A stretch of DNA of 28,262 nucleotides from Temnopleurus reevesii (GCA_036244855.1 BQKZ01008019.1:14544-42805), one strand, 5' to 3'; positions 1-11,675 are shown, counted from the first letter of the stretch. A program made the numbers and translations. The notes: generated from the letters alone by a model not told the origin.

Positions 1-3
1 GGG

Positions 4-43
<40 letters not shown>

Positions 44-697
44 GGGGGTCGTTCAACCCCTTGCTCCCTCCCTGTCAACACCTGTCTCGTACGAGAAGGA
101 CCTTCAAAGGGGGTCATATCATTCGATTACAGCGTGGTTACTTAAAATTGAGAGAAAGCCATGGATTCTTTTTCCATTCCCATCCAATTTAAAACATAAA
201 ATTCCGCCAAACCCTTGTATTAGATAAAATATTTGTGATTTGATTATAATATTTGGTTTATAGTGTGCGTTCTTTATCTGCATTTTATAAATTTTATTTA
301 TCTATCTTCTTCATTCATCCATTTCATACTTTTTTTAATTCAATCATTCCTTCTTTTGTTTGTCCATTCATTCAGCTAGTTATTGATTCATTTCATATTT
401 TGCCCATCAAATTAAAAAAATCTCTAATCCCCTTGCATTAGATTAAAACAAACATGGGATTTGATCATATAATTTTGTTTCACAATTTGTATTTTATCTC
501 TATTTATCATTTCTATTTACTTCATTTATTCGTTGACGATTTCGTTCATATATCTGCTCATTCATTATTTGTTCAGTCAATTGTTTTTTTTTTTTAAATA
601 TTATAGAATCACTTGAATGAGACAGGAGCCAATTGCCTGAAGAGATTTAGGAAATAAAAAAGGTAACATGTAACAGGGATAACTGTTCTTTTTTTCA
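1..697. other. Poly-G tract, then AT-rich DNA without a gene
   Basis: Positions 1-48 are almost pure G, possibly a true homopolymer or an assembly-edge artefact. The rest is AT-rich with TTCATTCATT-like low-complexity stretches and no credible exon. Confidence 0.6.
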
Positions 698-864
698 ATC
701 GACCGACTCTGTCTTAAAAATTGCATCCATTGGACAACCACACAATGAATATCATCATCGTCGTCGTCGTCATTACCGTCATCAATCAGCAATCGACCTG
801 AAAGTCATGATACTCACTAACATCATTATTACCATCGTCCTTCTTTTTCTCTCCCCAATTATAG

Positions 865-898
<34 letters not shown>

Positions 899-917
899 TA
901 CCACCATCATCACCATT

Positions 918-948
<31 letters not shown>

Positions 949-958
949 CCACCACCGA

Positions 959-1026
<68 letters not shown>

Positions 1027-1718
1027 ATCAATCAATAAATCAATCAATCACTTTCTCTATCACTATACGTACTGCTATGATCATCGTTTCCGTCACCCCA
1101 TCTCCACTCCCATCCCAAGCTTTGGCACATCCTCCAACTCCTCCTTCTCCTGTTCCTCCTCTTCATCAGCAGCAACATCACCAAGAACAACACCATCTTC
1201 TCTTCAAAGTCATTACCATCGTTTTTTTTTGTTTGTTTGTTTGTTTATTCGTTTGTTTTGTCTTTATTTTGTCAAAGTTGATGCAACTGGTTTGCAGTCC
1301 AATTCTGTGACTTTGTGATCTTGACATTTCAGGACCCGATCGTTTAAATACTTCACTTCCTATTTATGTGATCAAAGACTACTTTTGTTGGGCATTTTAC
1401 ATTTCCATGGCAACAAAATATAAAACAGTTGTGGGAGTAGCATCACCAGCAGCATCTCCATGAATAATAGCATCGTCTTCTCTTCATGATCGTTCCCATT
1501 GTTCTTGCTTGTTTGTTTGTTGGTTTGTTTGTTTTATTGCCTTTTTGTGAGGCGGCTGGCAGTCAAAGTCTGTATGTAGCTTTATAATCTTTTTCTGAAC
1601 CAAATTATTTAAAGAGACTTCCTTCTTTTTATCCACACATATCGAAGACCACTTTTGTCGGGGCTTTTCCATTCCAATAATAACGCGTAACCATGGCAAC
1701 AGAAAATAATACAGTTAC
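698..1718. repeat. Dispersed 1-kb repeat, copy 1, with ATC microsatellite core
   Basis: This block is a direct-orientation relative of 9788-10961. Shared parts in order are: ATCGACCGAC; a long interrupted (ATC)n tract (about 868-1026 here); a C/T-rich segment with CATCACCA and CACCATCTTCTCTTCAAA; (GTTT)n at about 1226-1257; and a nearly identical block at about 1259-1718 (TTTTGTCAAAGTTGATGCAA through CCATGGCAACAGAAAATAAT). It contains two internal subrepeats with CTTTTGTYGGGG/CATTT and CCATGGCAACA. It ends at ACAGTTA, next to an ambiguous base N at 1719. Long poly-Asp, poly-Met and poly-Ile reading frames here are microsatellite artefacts. Confidence 0.85.
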
Positions 1719-1719
1719 N

Positions 1720-3594
1720 TCCGAAAATGGGCAAAATAAACAATTCCAGAAAACCTCCTTGAGAATTTGCATCCAACAATACTAACGGCACCTATAAAAA
1801 AAAACATATAGCTCTACCTACATACATGTAAATCCAATAAAAATTTAAATGTTGAGTGTATTTGCATTTAATGGGTAAACATCTAAATACATATATATAT
1901 TCAAGAAAAAAACTCATAAATCAACAAGCTCATAATTTTTTTAGATAAATGGTCATAAACAAAAAAATATATAGGACTGTAGTTAAATAAATATGTTTGA
2001 GTATGTGACATCTACATTGTAAAACTATATTTAAAAATGCACATACATGAGTACAAAGGTCAACATGGCTAGATTATATAGATTTTATCATCCTCATCTT
2101 TCAAAACACAACCCAGTACTGACACAGCCCATCCTTTTTTTTGTACAATGCAAATAAATAAGGTGGTATAAAATTGCACATGATGTTTCTATAAATTAGG
2201 GGGTAATTTTGTGACATTTTGGTGTCCATGTTACATTGTGAAACCACAACTTTTCATGGCCCTGTGCGCTTGGTGAGGAAACAAGTGGTGAAATAAAGAC
2301 TGTAAAGCTGATTCAAAATTTGACATTGCATCTTTGCTTACATGGTCACATTTTTCAGATCTTCATCAAGCCCAAATGGCATTGAAAAGAGTGTAGATTC
2401 GCAGTGTAACAAGGAAACCAAAATGTTAACAAAATAGCACCATTATTAATTTACAGAAGCACCCATTTAGAACTGGTAGGAGAAAACTTTTATATTTGGC
2501 AAGTAAAACTGTATGATTTTTTCTATGCATATGGAACTTGTCATTTTAATTTGATATTTTGTAGTAAAGAGAACATGTATATATCTATGATGCAGACATA
2601 GCTAACACGATATAAAATGAAGTGGGTCATGGAACAAATGATCCTAGGACATGTATTGAACTGTGCAGAAACAACAATCACAAGCTGGTTCCGATTTGAA
2701 TAGCATTACGAAGGAGCATTGAATTGACCTTATGGTTTGACCTAATAGATTGCATCATGTTGGTTGTTCTTTATTTCAGTATATTTCATTCAATTTATGC
2801 CTACAATAATTTAGCATTGCACACGTAGACCATTGATATGTAACTGCAATATATTATTTGCCTTTAAAAGAACAACAGAGTGTTTATAAAATGTGTAAAA
2901 TTAATATTTCACAAAATAAAAATGAATTTTTCTTTATGAATGTTACTGCACACTGGCTTTAGATTCCACTGCAAATTAATTTCAATTCTAAATACACGTA
3001 AATGTAATAGCATTAATGTTTTCTTATAGTGTCACACAATAGAAGTTCTGGAATAGCATCCATTAACTTTGCTGAAAATGTGAATAAACAAACCAAACTA
3101 AAGTGAACATTATGCATGCAAATACTTATCTAAACAATAAAAACACTCTATAATTGTTTCTATAAGTATTGAATTGCAAAAGAAATACAAAATTTCAACT
3201 TCAATTGAAAAAACTCCCCAAAAAACACCTGATTAAACATTTTTTTATATATAAATTTTGTTGGACATTGGCTATCAAAAATGAATACTACATGTAACTG
3301 GAGATCCAGTCCAATCCAGAGGAAATAAATGTTTTGAAAAATCAGACATTAGACTTTCCTTTCAGTTTCCCTTGCATGCCTCTGTGACTATGCACACAAA
3401 GTTTAGTGAGACAATGAACTAAAAACCCAACCATGATATGTATACATAATTACAGACTTCCCCATGAACAACAAACCCAAATTTGTGCCTTCAAAAACAA
3501 TTCAGATGTAGCCTATAGTAAAAGCAATAAAATTACCACCAACAAACAAGACATAATTAGATTTGTTTATTCAAGTAAAAAAGTTCATGTTTAC
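1720..3594. other. AT-rich intergenic DNA, nothing recognised
   Basis: No long frame, convincing splice-flanked exon, RNA gene or inverted repeat was found. Many AATAAA and TATATA strings occur as expected in such composition. Confidence 0.5.
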
Positions 3595-4584
3595 CCTGTC
3601 CCCAATTTCATTAGAATAACTGTAGAAACTGAGGTCTGTCATTTAGGAATTTGTTTGATCCAAACTGGGTAAAAATGCACATTTTTACATGAATGATATC
3701 AACAAGTTTGCACTGTTATCAAATTATCATGTAGGATTTTCTCACATTAGAATTGGAAATAGCAAATTTCAATTCATTAAATCAATTGTGTCTAGGTCTG
3801 TCAATTTGGGCATTTGCTTTCCTAACTAGGTAAAAAATTTACATGACAATAAAAACAATTTTTCATATTATTTTTTGTTATTATAGTATAACATTTTCTC
3901 GACATTAGAATCTAAAATAGCTAAATTCCGTATGTCAAACAATTGTGTTCAGGCCTGTCACTTTGGGAATTTGCTTTCCTAACTAAGTAAAAATGCATAT
4001 TTTTACATTACTAACTACTTATAACTACATTTTTTTAGCTATTATGGTATGATATTTTCTCATATTAGAATCTGAAACAGCAATATTCAGTTTGTCAAAC
4101 AACTGTGTTTAGGTCTGTCATTTTGGGCATTAGCTTTAATAACTGGGTAAAAAAATGCACATTTTTATATGACTAACAACTTTCCACTATTTTTTTGTTA
4201 TTATGGTATAATATTTTCTCAACATTAGAATCTGAAATAGCAATATTCCGTCTGTCAAACAATTGTGTTCAGGTCTGTCATTTTGGGTATTTGCTCTCCT
4301 AACTGGATAAAAAGGCACAGTTTTACATGAATAACAACTTTGAATTGTTTTTTAATTATTATGGTATAATATTTTCTCACATTAGAATCTGAAATAGCAA
4401 AATTCAGTTTGTCAAACAATTGTGCTAGGACTGTCATTTTGGGCACTTGCTTTCCTAACTGTGTATTAAAGCTCAGTTTTACATGAATAACAACTTTCAA
4501 TTGTTTTTTTTTTAATTATTATGGTATAATATTTTCTCACATTAGAATCTGAAACAGTAACATTTAGATTGTCAAACAAAGGAT
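3595..4584. repeat. Tandem array of about six ~160-bp units
   Basis: The marker AGGTCTGTCA or a close variant recurs at 3632, 3794, 3951, 4111, 4271 and 4427, spacings of 156-162 bp. Each unit also repeats TTTGCTTTCCTAACT, a TTTTTACATGAATAACAACTT-like segment, TATTATGGTATAATATTTTC and ATTAGAATCTGAAATAGCAA. Units are diverged, with the right-hand ones most alike. A minus-strand ORF (4255-4500) with an internally repeated KVVIHVKL motif simply reflects the repeat. The class (satellite or minisatellite) is unknown to me. Confidence 0.88.
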
Positions 4585-4768
4585 GGGTTTGTCAACGTCT
4601 TTGGTCATGTCTCCTTATGACGTAAGTTTTACCAAAACTCTTGGGTTTCGGAGAGAGTGAGAGCTCAAAGGATTGAGTTGCCAGGGACAAAATAAGATCA
4701 AAACTAGATTATAAATTGGAGTGAAGGACACAAGGATTAAAAAAGCTCCCAAATACACATGGAAACTA

Positions 4769-5137
4769 CACTGCCAAAACTTGGGTGACATTTAAAGTTG
4801 ACTTATCATTATACAGTGTATTGTGCAACAATACCAGATGAGTGTGATGACAAAACGTGAAATTTTTCTCTTCTAATGCAGAAATAGAATAAAATGTATT
4901 GAATATCGTACACACAGAAATATATTAAAACAATAAAAACCCTTACTGCTGTTTAAATGTACTCTTCTAAAGAAATAATGAGTGAAAATATTCACTTGAG
5001 ATCCAGAGAATTTCTAAAACCAAGGAAAATTTGGGTGAAATTCAAGTGAATTTTCATTCATATTAAACTCTTTTTGACAATTCACTCACTCCTGATTGAA
5101 CATGTTTACTCATTTTTTTTACCCTGGTTTGGCGGTG
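4769..5137. mobile_element. TA-flanked inverted-repeat element (Tc1/mariner-like MITE?)
   Basis: The left end is CACTGCCAAAACTTGGGT and the right end is ACCCTGGTTTGGCGGTG, which are inverted repeats with a few mismatches. A TA dinucleotide flanks each side (4767-4768 and 5138-5139). It is about 369 bp long with no transposase ORF. A TA target duplication is typical of Tc1/mariner elements, but the family assignment is inference. Confidence 0.6.
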
Positions 5138-5687
5138 TATGGCTTGAGCCATTTATCACAAGAAATCATTCTACTTTTCACACTTGATTCGCAATTATTA
5201 AACATTGGGGAATCCTTTTCAACACTTAACTGTACATACACTTCTATGTGAAAAACATGCTACACAAAACAGCTTTTGTAGATAAATCAGGCAAATATGC
5301 AAAGCAAATTGCAATGCGATATCAAGAAAATTATTCCCTGTATCATAATATATCATTAATAACTGCTCACAAGTGAAAGTAGAATTGAAATGTGTCTTAA
5401 GCGCTCACTTACATAGAATGTATGAATAGTTTTATCCTATAAGCTACAATATAAAACCAATACAAAACCAAAGCCAAAGGAAATACGTCTACTTCCTACT
5501 CTCAAAGCCACAAAAAATCACAAAAGAGGAAGTGGATATCGGTTAAAGGTAAATTTTTCCTGTGGGTGTTTTCTTATTGTAGATGTAAACTATGAAAACA
5601 ATGAAGCATATTGCATGCTTTTAGAAACTACATACTAGAACTGTGTGTATTGGAACTGCATATTGGAAGTACATACTAGTTCTTGGA

Positions 5688-5773
5688 CCCATTCACATCT
5701 ACATGTACGGCATTAAACCAGTTTAGTGGAATCAGTTTATTACAGAAACTAGTTTAGCAGTAGATGTGAACGC
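5688..5773. repeat. Short inverted repeat
   Basis: ATTCACATCTACATG and AAACCAGTTTA on the left pair with AAACTAGTTTA and GTAGATGTGAACG on the right, forming an imperfect hairpin of about 85 bp. It may be a small MITE or part of a larger one. Nothing suggests coding. Confidence 0.5.
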
Positions 5774-6951
5774 TCAGCACCTTCCTTAAATCAATTTTGA
5801 TACCTGGGGGGCTAGACTGTTGGCGCCCCTCTCAGCAAATGTAATGTTGTACCTACGGGGACTAAGTTGGGCTGACAAGAACAACAAACAATAAAAAGTG
5901 GTCTTCTGAACCAGTTTGGAAATCCACCTCACAAGGTGGCTTTTTGCGATCGAGAACTGGTCTTGTGTGACAAATTTCGCCCTGCTATGCGCCGGTGTAT
6001 GAGACATACAAAGTCAATGCCCGGACACAGAAATATACATATATATAAACATACCAGACGGAAAGATTGAATTCTTCACGTGCAGAGTATTTGAATCCTG
6101 CTGAATCCGTCGTCTTAGCAACAAAACCATTTTGTAGTGAACTGGAATTTAAGTTTGCTTTATGAGCGCAGACATATGAACGCTCGCAAACTGCCTGTGG
6201 CAACTGGTTTTGGGAAACTACATGTAGTTTAGTGAATGCCACTTTCAACAACCATGTGATCAGGGTCTTACATAGCTTACTTAGGTCCATTCCACCATTC
6301 TGTGCATTTCATTCTCGATGCTTTTTGCTGAGTTTAAACCACCTGTCTTTTGAATTTGAAGCTAATTTTCAAAATAGATGTATTTGTAACCCTGTCTGGC
6401 TACTAAATGTATTGGAAAGCACAAATACGTTCAGATTCTGTGAAACTATGAAATGCATTTGATTTCATTAAAATCCTTTCAGTAAACACAAAGTGTAAAA
6501 TAAAAAATAAACTTTATATCATGAATCAGAATGTTCTTCAGATATATTAACTGTTCCGAAAAATGCAGGGGTGTACTTGCATCACAATGGAAAAGAATAT
6601 GTTTCAGTGGATATGTTACGGTATTCACATTTTAATTTTGACCCATGCATATTCTAAAATGGTGTCTGCTGAATAGACCAGTTTACTAATAGATTCAAAT
6701 TTATCAAAGTTTATTGGTGACGAGCGTAGCTACCTGGAATTCCTTAGACCAGTTAGTTACAATCAAAATTCAATACTAGGACTCCAGTTTGCATATATTA
6801 CTTGTTTGCTATGTCAGGCAAGCCTTGGGAAAGCTTTTGGGTTGTCAGGAACAACCGTTGTGTACAAAGAATGCATAACATTTGCATAGTTTAGTAAACC
6901 TGCCTATTGGTAAGTACAGGTAATTTAAATAACTAGCTAATAATTAAGTAA
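5774..6951. other. AT-rich intergenic DNA, nothing firm
   Basis: Scattered CAGTTT and GAACGCTC words resemble the ends of the inverted repeat at 5688, so a decayed larger element to about 6245 is possible. The ORFs at 5786-6290 have no family features. Confidence 0.4.
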
Positions 6952-7065
6952 TTATATATAGTAAATATAGTAAATATAGTTAATATTATAGTACCTGTAT
7001 AGTATAGTATATTATCGTATAATAATATAGTAAATATATAGTAAATATAGTAAATATTTTACTTA
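6952..7065. repeat. AT-rich minisatellite, (ATAGTAAAT)n-like
   Basis: Imperfect copies of ATAGTAAATATAGTAAATAT fill this stretch, interrupted in the middle by TAGTACCTGTATAGTATAGT. It is a simple low-complexity repeat with no gene. Confidence 0.8.
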
Positions 7066-7865
7066 TTCTTGTTGCAATGCTTTGGTATCAACATGGCACA
7101 GATAAAAGTTAGCCAAATCCCATACTTCCCTCAATAAAACCAACTTGAAGAACATTTTCATATTCTCCCCTTTCACTTTCTGTATTGTGACTAACATGCA
7201 TTTGCCACTACAAAACTTAGGAAAAAATATTTATTTGGATGCCCAAGACTGACAGATCCTATGACCCAGTTTCTTTTTTACTTTTCACCCAAGTAAAAAA
7301 AAGAATCACAGTAAAATCATAGGAAGACCTGGAAACTAAGTAAAATCAGCAATAAACATGTGAAGGAAAAACTCAAAAGTCATTTTCATTGGTTTCAGGG
7401 CGTTTTGCTCAATTCTTAGTTATTTTCTACACAAATTCTGTACTAAATTTCAGAGAGAAATAATTTTAAAAAAATTTCTCTGACCAACCGACGCACTTTT
7501 TCAGAAAATTCATTCTTGGGCATACAAACAATTCTATTTTATTGGCCTGATTTTCAGTTCTATTGTACAATGTAGATTGACTTCCTATCAGGAAAACCAA
7601 CAAAAGGATTTCCTTTAAAATTTACATGTGCTTGAGGAGGTCAATAGTCTATCAATTCAGCTAAAGTACGATGAAGTAAAGTTTCTATGAAGAAAAAAAA
7701 TGAATAGAAATGAAATTAAAAGTTACCAGTTGAGAAAGAACAAAAATTTAGAAAAAATAACAAAAATTAATGTAATTACAGCTACTTCATTGACTTAATT
7801 AAAGTTTATTTTCAACTATTGGTGGACCCAAAATTAATAGTCCATGGTGTAAGTGGGTGTGGACG
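7066..7865. other. AT-rich intergenic DNA, nothing recognised
   Basis: Only short, stop-rich frames are present. No repeat boundaries were detected. Confidence 0.45.
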
Positions 7866-8145
7866 TGGAAAAGTAGTGGTGGAACGGATCTGGCTCTACC
7901 CCTTCAACCCATCCATGTTGTTAATTTCCTTCAGCAAGAAATTAATACACATTGTGCTGCACTCAACCCAGGTGACTTTCAGGAGGTGAATGGGTACGGG
8001 TACCTGGCAGGAATATTCATTTCTAGAAATGCATTATGTGCTGTTGTACGCTAAGCTAAAGCCAGGGTAATAATAATGCAAAGCGTCTTGAGCACTCAGC
8101 AGAGTGGCTACATGCGCTATATAAATTGCATCTATTTATCATTAT
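7866..8145 (+). repeat. Degenerate SINE copy (same family as 25863)
   Basis: The body matches the complete copy (TTCCTTCAGCAAGAAATTAA, CAACCCAGGTGA, GGGTACCTGGCAGGAATATT), as does the tail (GCGCTATATAAATTGCATC). The tRNA head is barely recognisable and no intact B box remains. A short insertion (CTTTCAG) sits next to the AGGTGA motif. The ORF across it is incidental. Confidence 0.82.
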
Positions 8146-8754
8146 AAGCAGCTCAAAGCCTGCATGACATTGAGTTATAATGGCTTCAATAAGACGGAGT
8201 AGCTTCAAATACACTTCACCCAGGCACCTGGTATGAATTCATGCTTGATAGATGAGGTATCTCAAAGCTGTCCTTCTAAAACCAGGCTCAGTATGCAGTG
8301 ATTTGTGATAAACTGAGTACTGATGAGCTGTTAAATCACATTGTGTATTTTATCACGATTTATTTATTATTCATTTATTTATTCATGTCTTATTTACAAC
8401 AAATTTCCACTGTACCACTGCACTATTCATAGATAATCATCACATGAAAATACTGTATAATATAAAAAATAAAAAGAGTATATTTCTTCAATACAAATCA
8501 TTGTAAATCATAATGCAGACATAGCATGATTTCGAATAAATTCATTTTCTGTAACTCTGATCCTGGTTCCAATCCTCATTAAATATAGCTTTAAAAAAAG
8601 ATAAAGACTTTGAGACATGTAGGCATGATGGCATTATCATGGAGACAGATTGTCACTCGCATTGACTTGCACACAAAATCTACGCACTCACAGCAATACG
8701 AACAAACGGCGGAGGCATATTACGAGTGGCATGATTAGGCACACATGATTATCA
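8146..8754. other. AT-rich intergenic DNA, nothing recognised
   Basis: There is a TTTATTTATTATTCATTTATT low-complexity patch near 8360-8390. No gene or RNA is visible. Confidence 0.45.
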
Positions 8755-8857
8755 AAGACTGGGTCTTTACTTCAAACTTTTTTTTAATCTGTTCTTCTGA
8801 AAGTTTATGCTTTTAATCAACACAAAAAATATATATTTCTGGCCCAGACCCAGTCTT
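8755..8857. repeat. Hairpin with perfect 12-bp arms
   Basis: AAGACTGGGTCT at 8755-8766 pairs exactly with AGACCCAGTCTT at 8846-8857. Outside the right arm is TTGAAGTT, and inside the left arm is TACTTCAAAC. The spacer is about 80 bp of AT-rich sequence. It looks like a short non-autonomous element or a chance hairpin. Confidence 0.5.
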
Positions 8858-8984
8858 GAAGTTGAATTAAGTGCAATCAAATGAGCATTAAGTTAACTGA
8901 TGTCAGGTAATTGGTATCACTGACAATACTTACCAAATGAAAACTGCAAAACAGAATACCAATCCAAATATAAACGTTTACTAG

Positions 8985-9179
8985 CTTTAGAAATCCTCCT
9001 ATCCGCATGGGTGCATAGCTATAACAAAGATATTCGCCATGTTTTTGTTTTCTACTATGCAAGTTTTCAGCTCCCGTCTCACACACAGAATTGGTATTGC
9101 ATCTCACACAGCGACTTCTCCGGACGTCAACCAGTGTCATCGGGGCGGTGCCCCGTAAGATAACTTCCAAATCCGCCAT
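8985..9179 (-). CDS. Possible first coding exon of an unidentified minus-strand gene
   Basis: An ATG at 9179 in good context (GTGATGG) opens a frame beginning MADLEVILRGTAPMTLVDVR and continuing through a Cys-containing segment (SRCVRCNTNSVC). Donor-like GTGAGA sites follow at about 9109 and 9083, and GTAAAC at about 8981. The surrounding DNA is richer in CpG than its neighbourhood. I do not recognise the protein and see no convincing downstream exon to the left. It may be spurious. Confidence 0.18.
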
Positions 9180-9433
9180 CACATCACCCGCACTCGTTCG
9201 TTGTGTCGACAAATCGTTCTCCTTTTGATAGAATTGTCATCAAATCAATTCTAATCAATCACTTTTCCTGCGATACAGCGATACCAATATACATACATGT
9301 CCACTAGAAAAGCAACATATCCAAAAGATGTGAATATAAAGGTGCGAATAGTGATATACACGCGATTGACTAAAAAAAAAAAGTTTGAGGAAGTAGTGCA
9401 GAAAAAGTTTCTGTGGTGTACGGGCGCGCAAGC
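9180..9433. promoter_or_regulatory. Possible CpG-richer divergent promoter region
   Basis: The stretch lies between the minus-strand ATG at 9179 and a plus-strand ATG at 9434 (MSVGSGGDLGELPSSFQSDV, 51 codons to TGA). CpG density is visibly higher than in the flanking AT-rich DNA. A CRE-like TGACGTCA at 9487-9494 sits just inside the plus-strand frame. There is no TATA box at a convincing position. The promoter call is inference. Confidence 0.2.
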
Positions 9434-9787
9434 ATGTCGGTCGGCAGTGGTGGTGATTTGGGGGAACTCCCTTCTTCTTTCCAAAGTGACGTCATGGCCA
9501 ACCATTCTTCTTTCCGATTGGACAAAACTTTCTCCGTTGTTTTATCATCGCCTGATCACTCATACATGTCATACCGCGGATCGTTTTGAAAACATGGGTG
9601 CTGTGTAATTACCCGTTTTACACACTTCTATAGTCTGCACGTACTAACTGAAAAAGTGTAGGCTGCATCAACACCCACTGTTCCGTAGTCCTTCACTGCC
9701 ACCCCTGTCTAGCACTACTGCTAGCACTGTTACTTATAGAATTAATAGAAAATTATGGATTGTTTTAGTAGGCATACTAGTTTGTCT
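9434..9787. other. CpG-richer stretch running into AT-rich DNA
   Basis: It contains a 51-codon frame from ATG 9434 and the TGACGTCA motif at 9487. Beyond about 9610 there is nothing recognisable until the dispersed repeat at 9788. Confidence 0.3.
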
Positions 9788-10961
9788 GATCGACCGACCC
9801 CTTTTTTTTTGTAAAAATGACATGATTTGGATAACCAAGCAATGAACTTCATGCTCGATACATCTTCATTACCTTCATCATTATCATTATTACCACCAAC
9901 ATCATCACCAGCGATGCCACCACCATCTTCTTCATAAAGCCCCGTTAATTTGTTGTGTGTCTCGGTCTTGGCACTTCTCTTGAACTAACCGTTTCTATAC
10001 TCGACTTCCTACTTCCAATCCATACTTAATGATGTCCTCGCAGCCTACATCTGTTTGGATTTCCATCTAATAATTACAAAATAATATGGCAACAGAAAAT
10101 ACAATAATAAAAGGGGTAGGACATAAAACCATTTTTAAAATCATAGTTGCAACCTTCTTCCTTATCACCAACAGTGAGGCATCATAATCATCGTCATCAT
10201 TATCATCATCATCATCATTATCATCATCATCATCGTCATCATCATCATCACCACCACCGACACCACCACCATCAACATCATCATCATCAAGATCGCATTC
10301 GCCATCACTATACACACTATGAACATCATTTCCACCACCAATACTGTCCACCACCTATCTCCAACTCCACCCCAATCCTTAATCATTGGCTAACCCCCCC
10401 CCCCTTCCTCTCCACCCGTCCCTCCTTCTTCTGCTCTCCCTCTTCATCACCAGCAACATCACCATGAACACCACCATCTTCTCTTCAAAATCAATATCAT
10501 CGTTTTTTTGTTTGTTTGTTTGTTTATTTGTTTGCTTTGTCTTTGTTTTGTCAAAGTTTATGCAACTGGTATGCAGTCCAAGTCTATGACTTTGTGATCT
10601 TGACATTTCAGGACCTGATTGTTTTAATACTTCACTTCCTATTTATGTGATCAAAGACTACTTTTGTTGGGCATTTTACACTTCCATGGCAACAAAATAT
10701 AAAACAGTTGTGGGAGTAGAATCACCAGCAGCATCTCCATGAATAATAGCATCTTCTCCTTATGATCATTCCCATTGTTTTTTGTTTGTTTGTTTGCTTG
10801 TTTTATTGCCTTTTTGTGAGGCACCTGGCAGTCTTTTTCTGAACCAAATTATTTCAAGAGACTTCCTTCTTTTTATCCACACATATCGAAGACCACTTTT
10901 GTCGGGGCTTTTCCATTCCAATAATAACGCGTAACCATGGCAACAGAAAATAATACAGTTA
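9788..10961. repeat. Dispersed 1-kb repeat, copy 2, with ATC/CAT microsatellite core
   Basis: This is the second copy of the repeat at 698-1718, in the same orientation. It starts GATCGACCGACC and carries an extra subunit at about 10068-10110 (ATATGGCAACAGAAAATACA). It then has the (ATC)n tract at about 10186-10300, a C-rich stretch with a poly-C run near 10396-10406, (TTTG)n at about 10505-10540, and the highly similar 10541-10961 block ending ACAGTTA. It lacks the TCAAAGTCTGTATGTAGC segment that copy 1 has at about 1563-1580. No coding function is apparent. Confidence 0.85.
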
Positions 10962-11388
10962 AGGGAAGTTTTGGGTGAATCACAACCAGGAAATTCCCTG
11001 AAATCTTGCCCTTGATATAAAGAAACAATAATACCCTAAAACATGTAAAATCCCCAATAACAAACAAAAACCAAGAAACCTTGATTTGAGAATCATGGAA
11101 TTGTAGCTCGTCAGACAACACGGCGCATCCACTGTTGGCAGCAAATCTATTAATTCCCTGTATATTTTTCACCATTTTAGGAAAATTACTAAACTGCAGG
11201 TATATTATGAACATTCATGCAACAAAGAGGTAGTTTTGATACAATTTAATCGTGGGAACAAAAATTAAGATTTTATTAGTTTGTGGTCTTTCTAAGATTC
11301 AAACAAAAGAGAAGCGCATCCATTCTGCAAAGTGATCAAGACGTATTTTTTTTTATCGGTGTTACCCATCATTTTTTTTCCGGTGTAC
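10962..11388. other. Unannotated intergenic DNA
   Basis: This stretch follows the end of the second dispersed repeat. A minus-strand ORF (10873-11214) begins inside it and ends within the repeat. It has no family features and is probably spurious. Confidence 0.4.
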
Positions 11389-11560
11389 ACCAACGTGCAA
11401 GCATTACAGAGAATAAATTTTGATGCCAGGTACACATTTACCTCACCTGGATTGAGTGCAGCACAATGCGGAGGACTTTTACTTATTTATTTCTGCTGAA
11501 ACAAATAAACGCCATTGGCGGGGCTACAACCATGACGCTCTGGTTGAAAGGTAAAAATTT
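11389..11560 (-). repeat. Degenerate SINE copy, minus strand
   Basis: The reverse complement aligns with the body of the SINE at 25863: TGCCAGGTAC, CCTCACCTGGATTGAGTGCA, GCACAATGCGG, then TTGCTGAAG- and anticodon-arm-like sequence (CTCTGGTTGAAAGG). The tail and the A box are not recognisable. It lies in the same orientation as, and just left of, another copy at 11676. Confidence 0.68.
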
Positions 11561-11675
11561 GCGCCTATCAATAACTTTGTCAGTCGTCCCTAAGCGTTCT
11601 GCAATGTAGCATGATTACTCTGGTTTCAGCTGTGCAGCTCTAAGTATCCCGCTGCATTTTAAGGAAAAAATTCCT

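Noticed and set aside
782..1310. Long ORFs of poly-Met, poly-Asp and poly-Ile
   Set aside because: They are the frames of an (ATC)n microsatellite and have no gene-like composition.
4255..4500. 81-codon minus-strand ORF with repeated KVVIHVKL motif
   Set aside because: The internal repeat is just the ~160-bp tandem unit read in frame.
3595..4584. CRISPR-like array
   Set aside because: Units are about 160 bp, contiguous and diverged, with no short repeat and unique spacer pattern, in a eukaryotic genome.
10067..10606. ORFs rich in His/Asp/Met and Lys/Thr/Gln
   Set aside because: They are microsatellite and TTTG-repeat translations inside the dispersed repeat.
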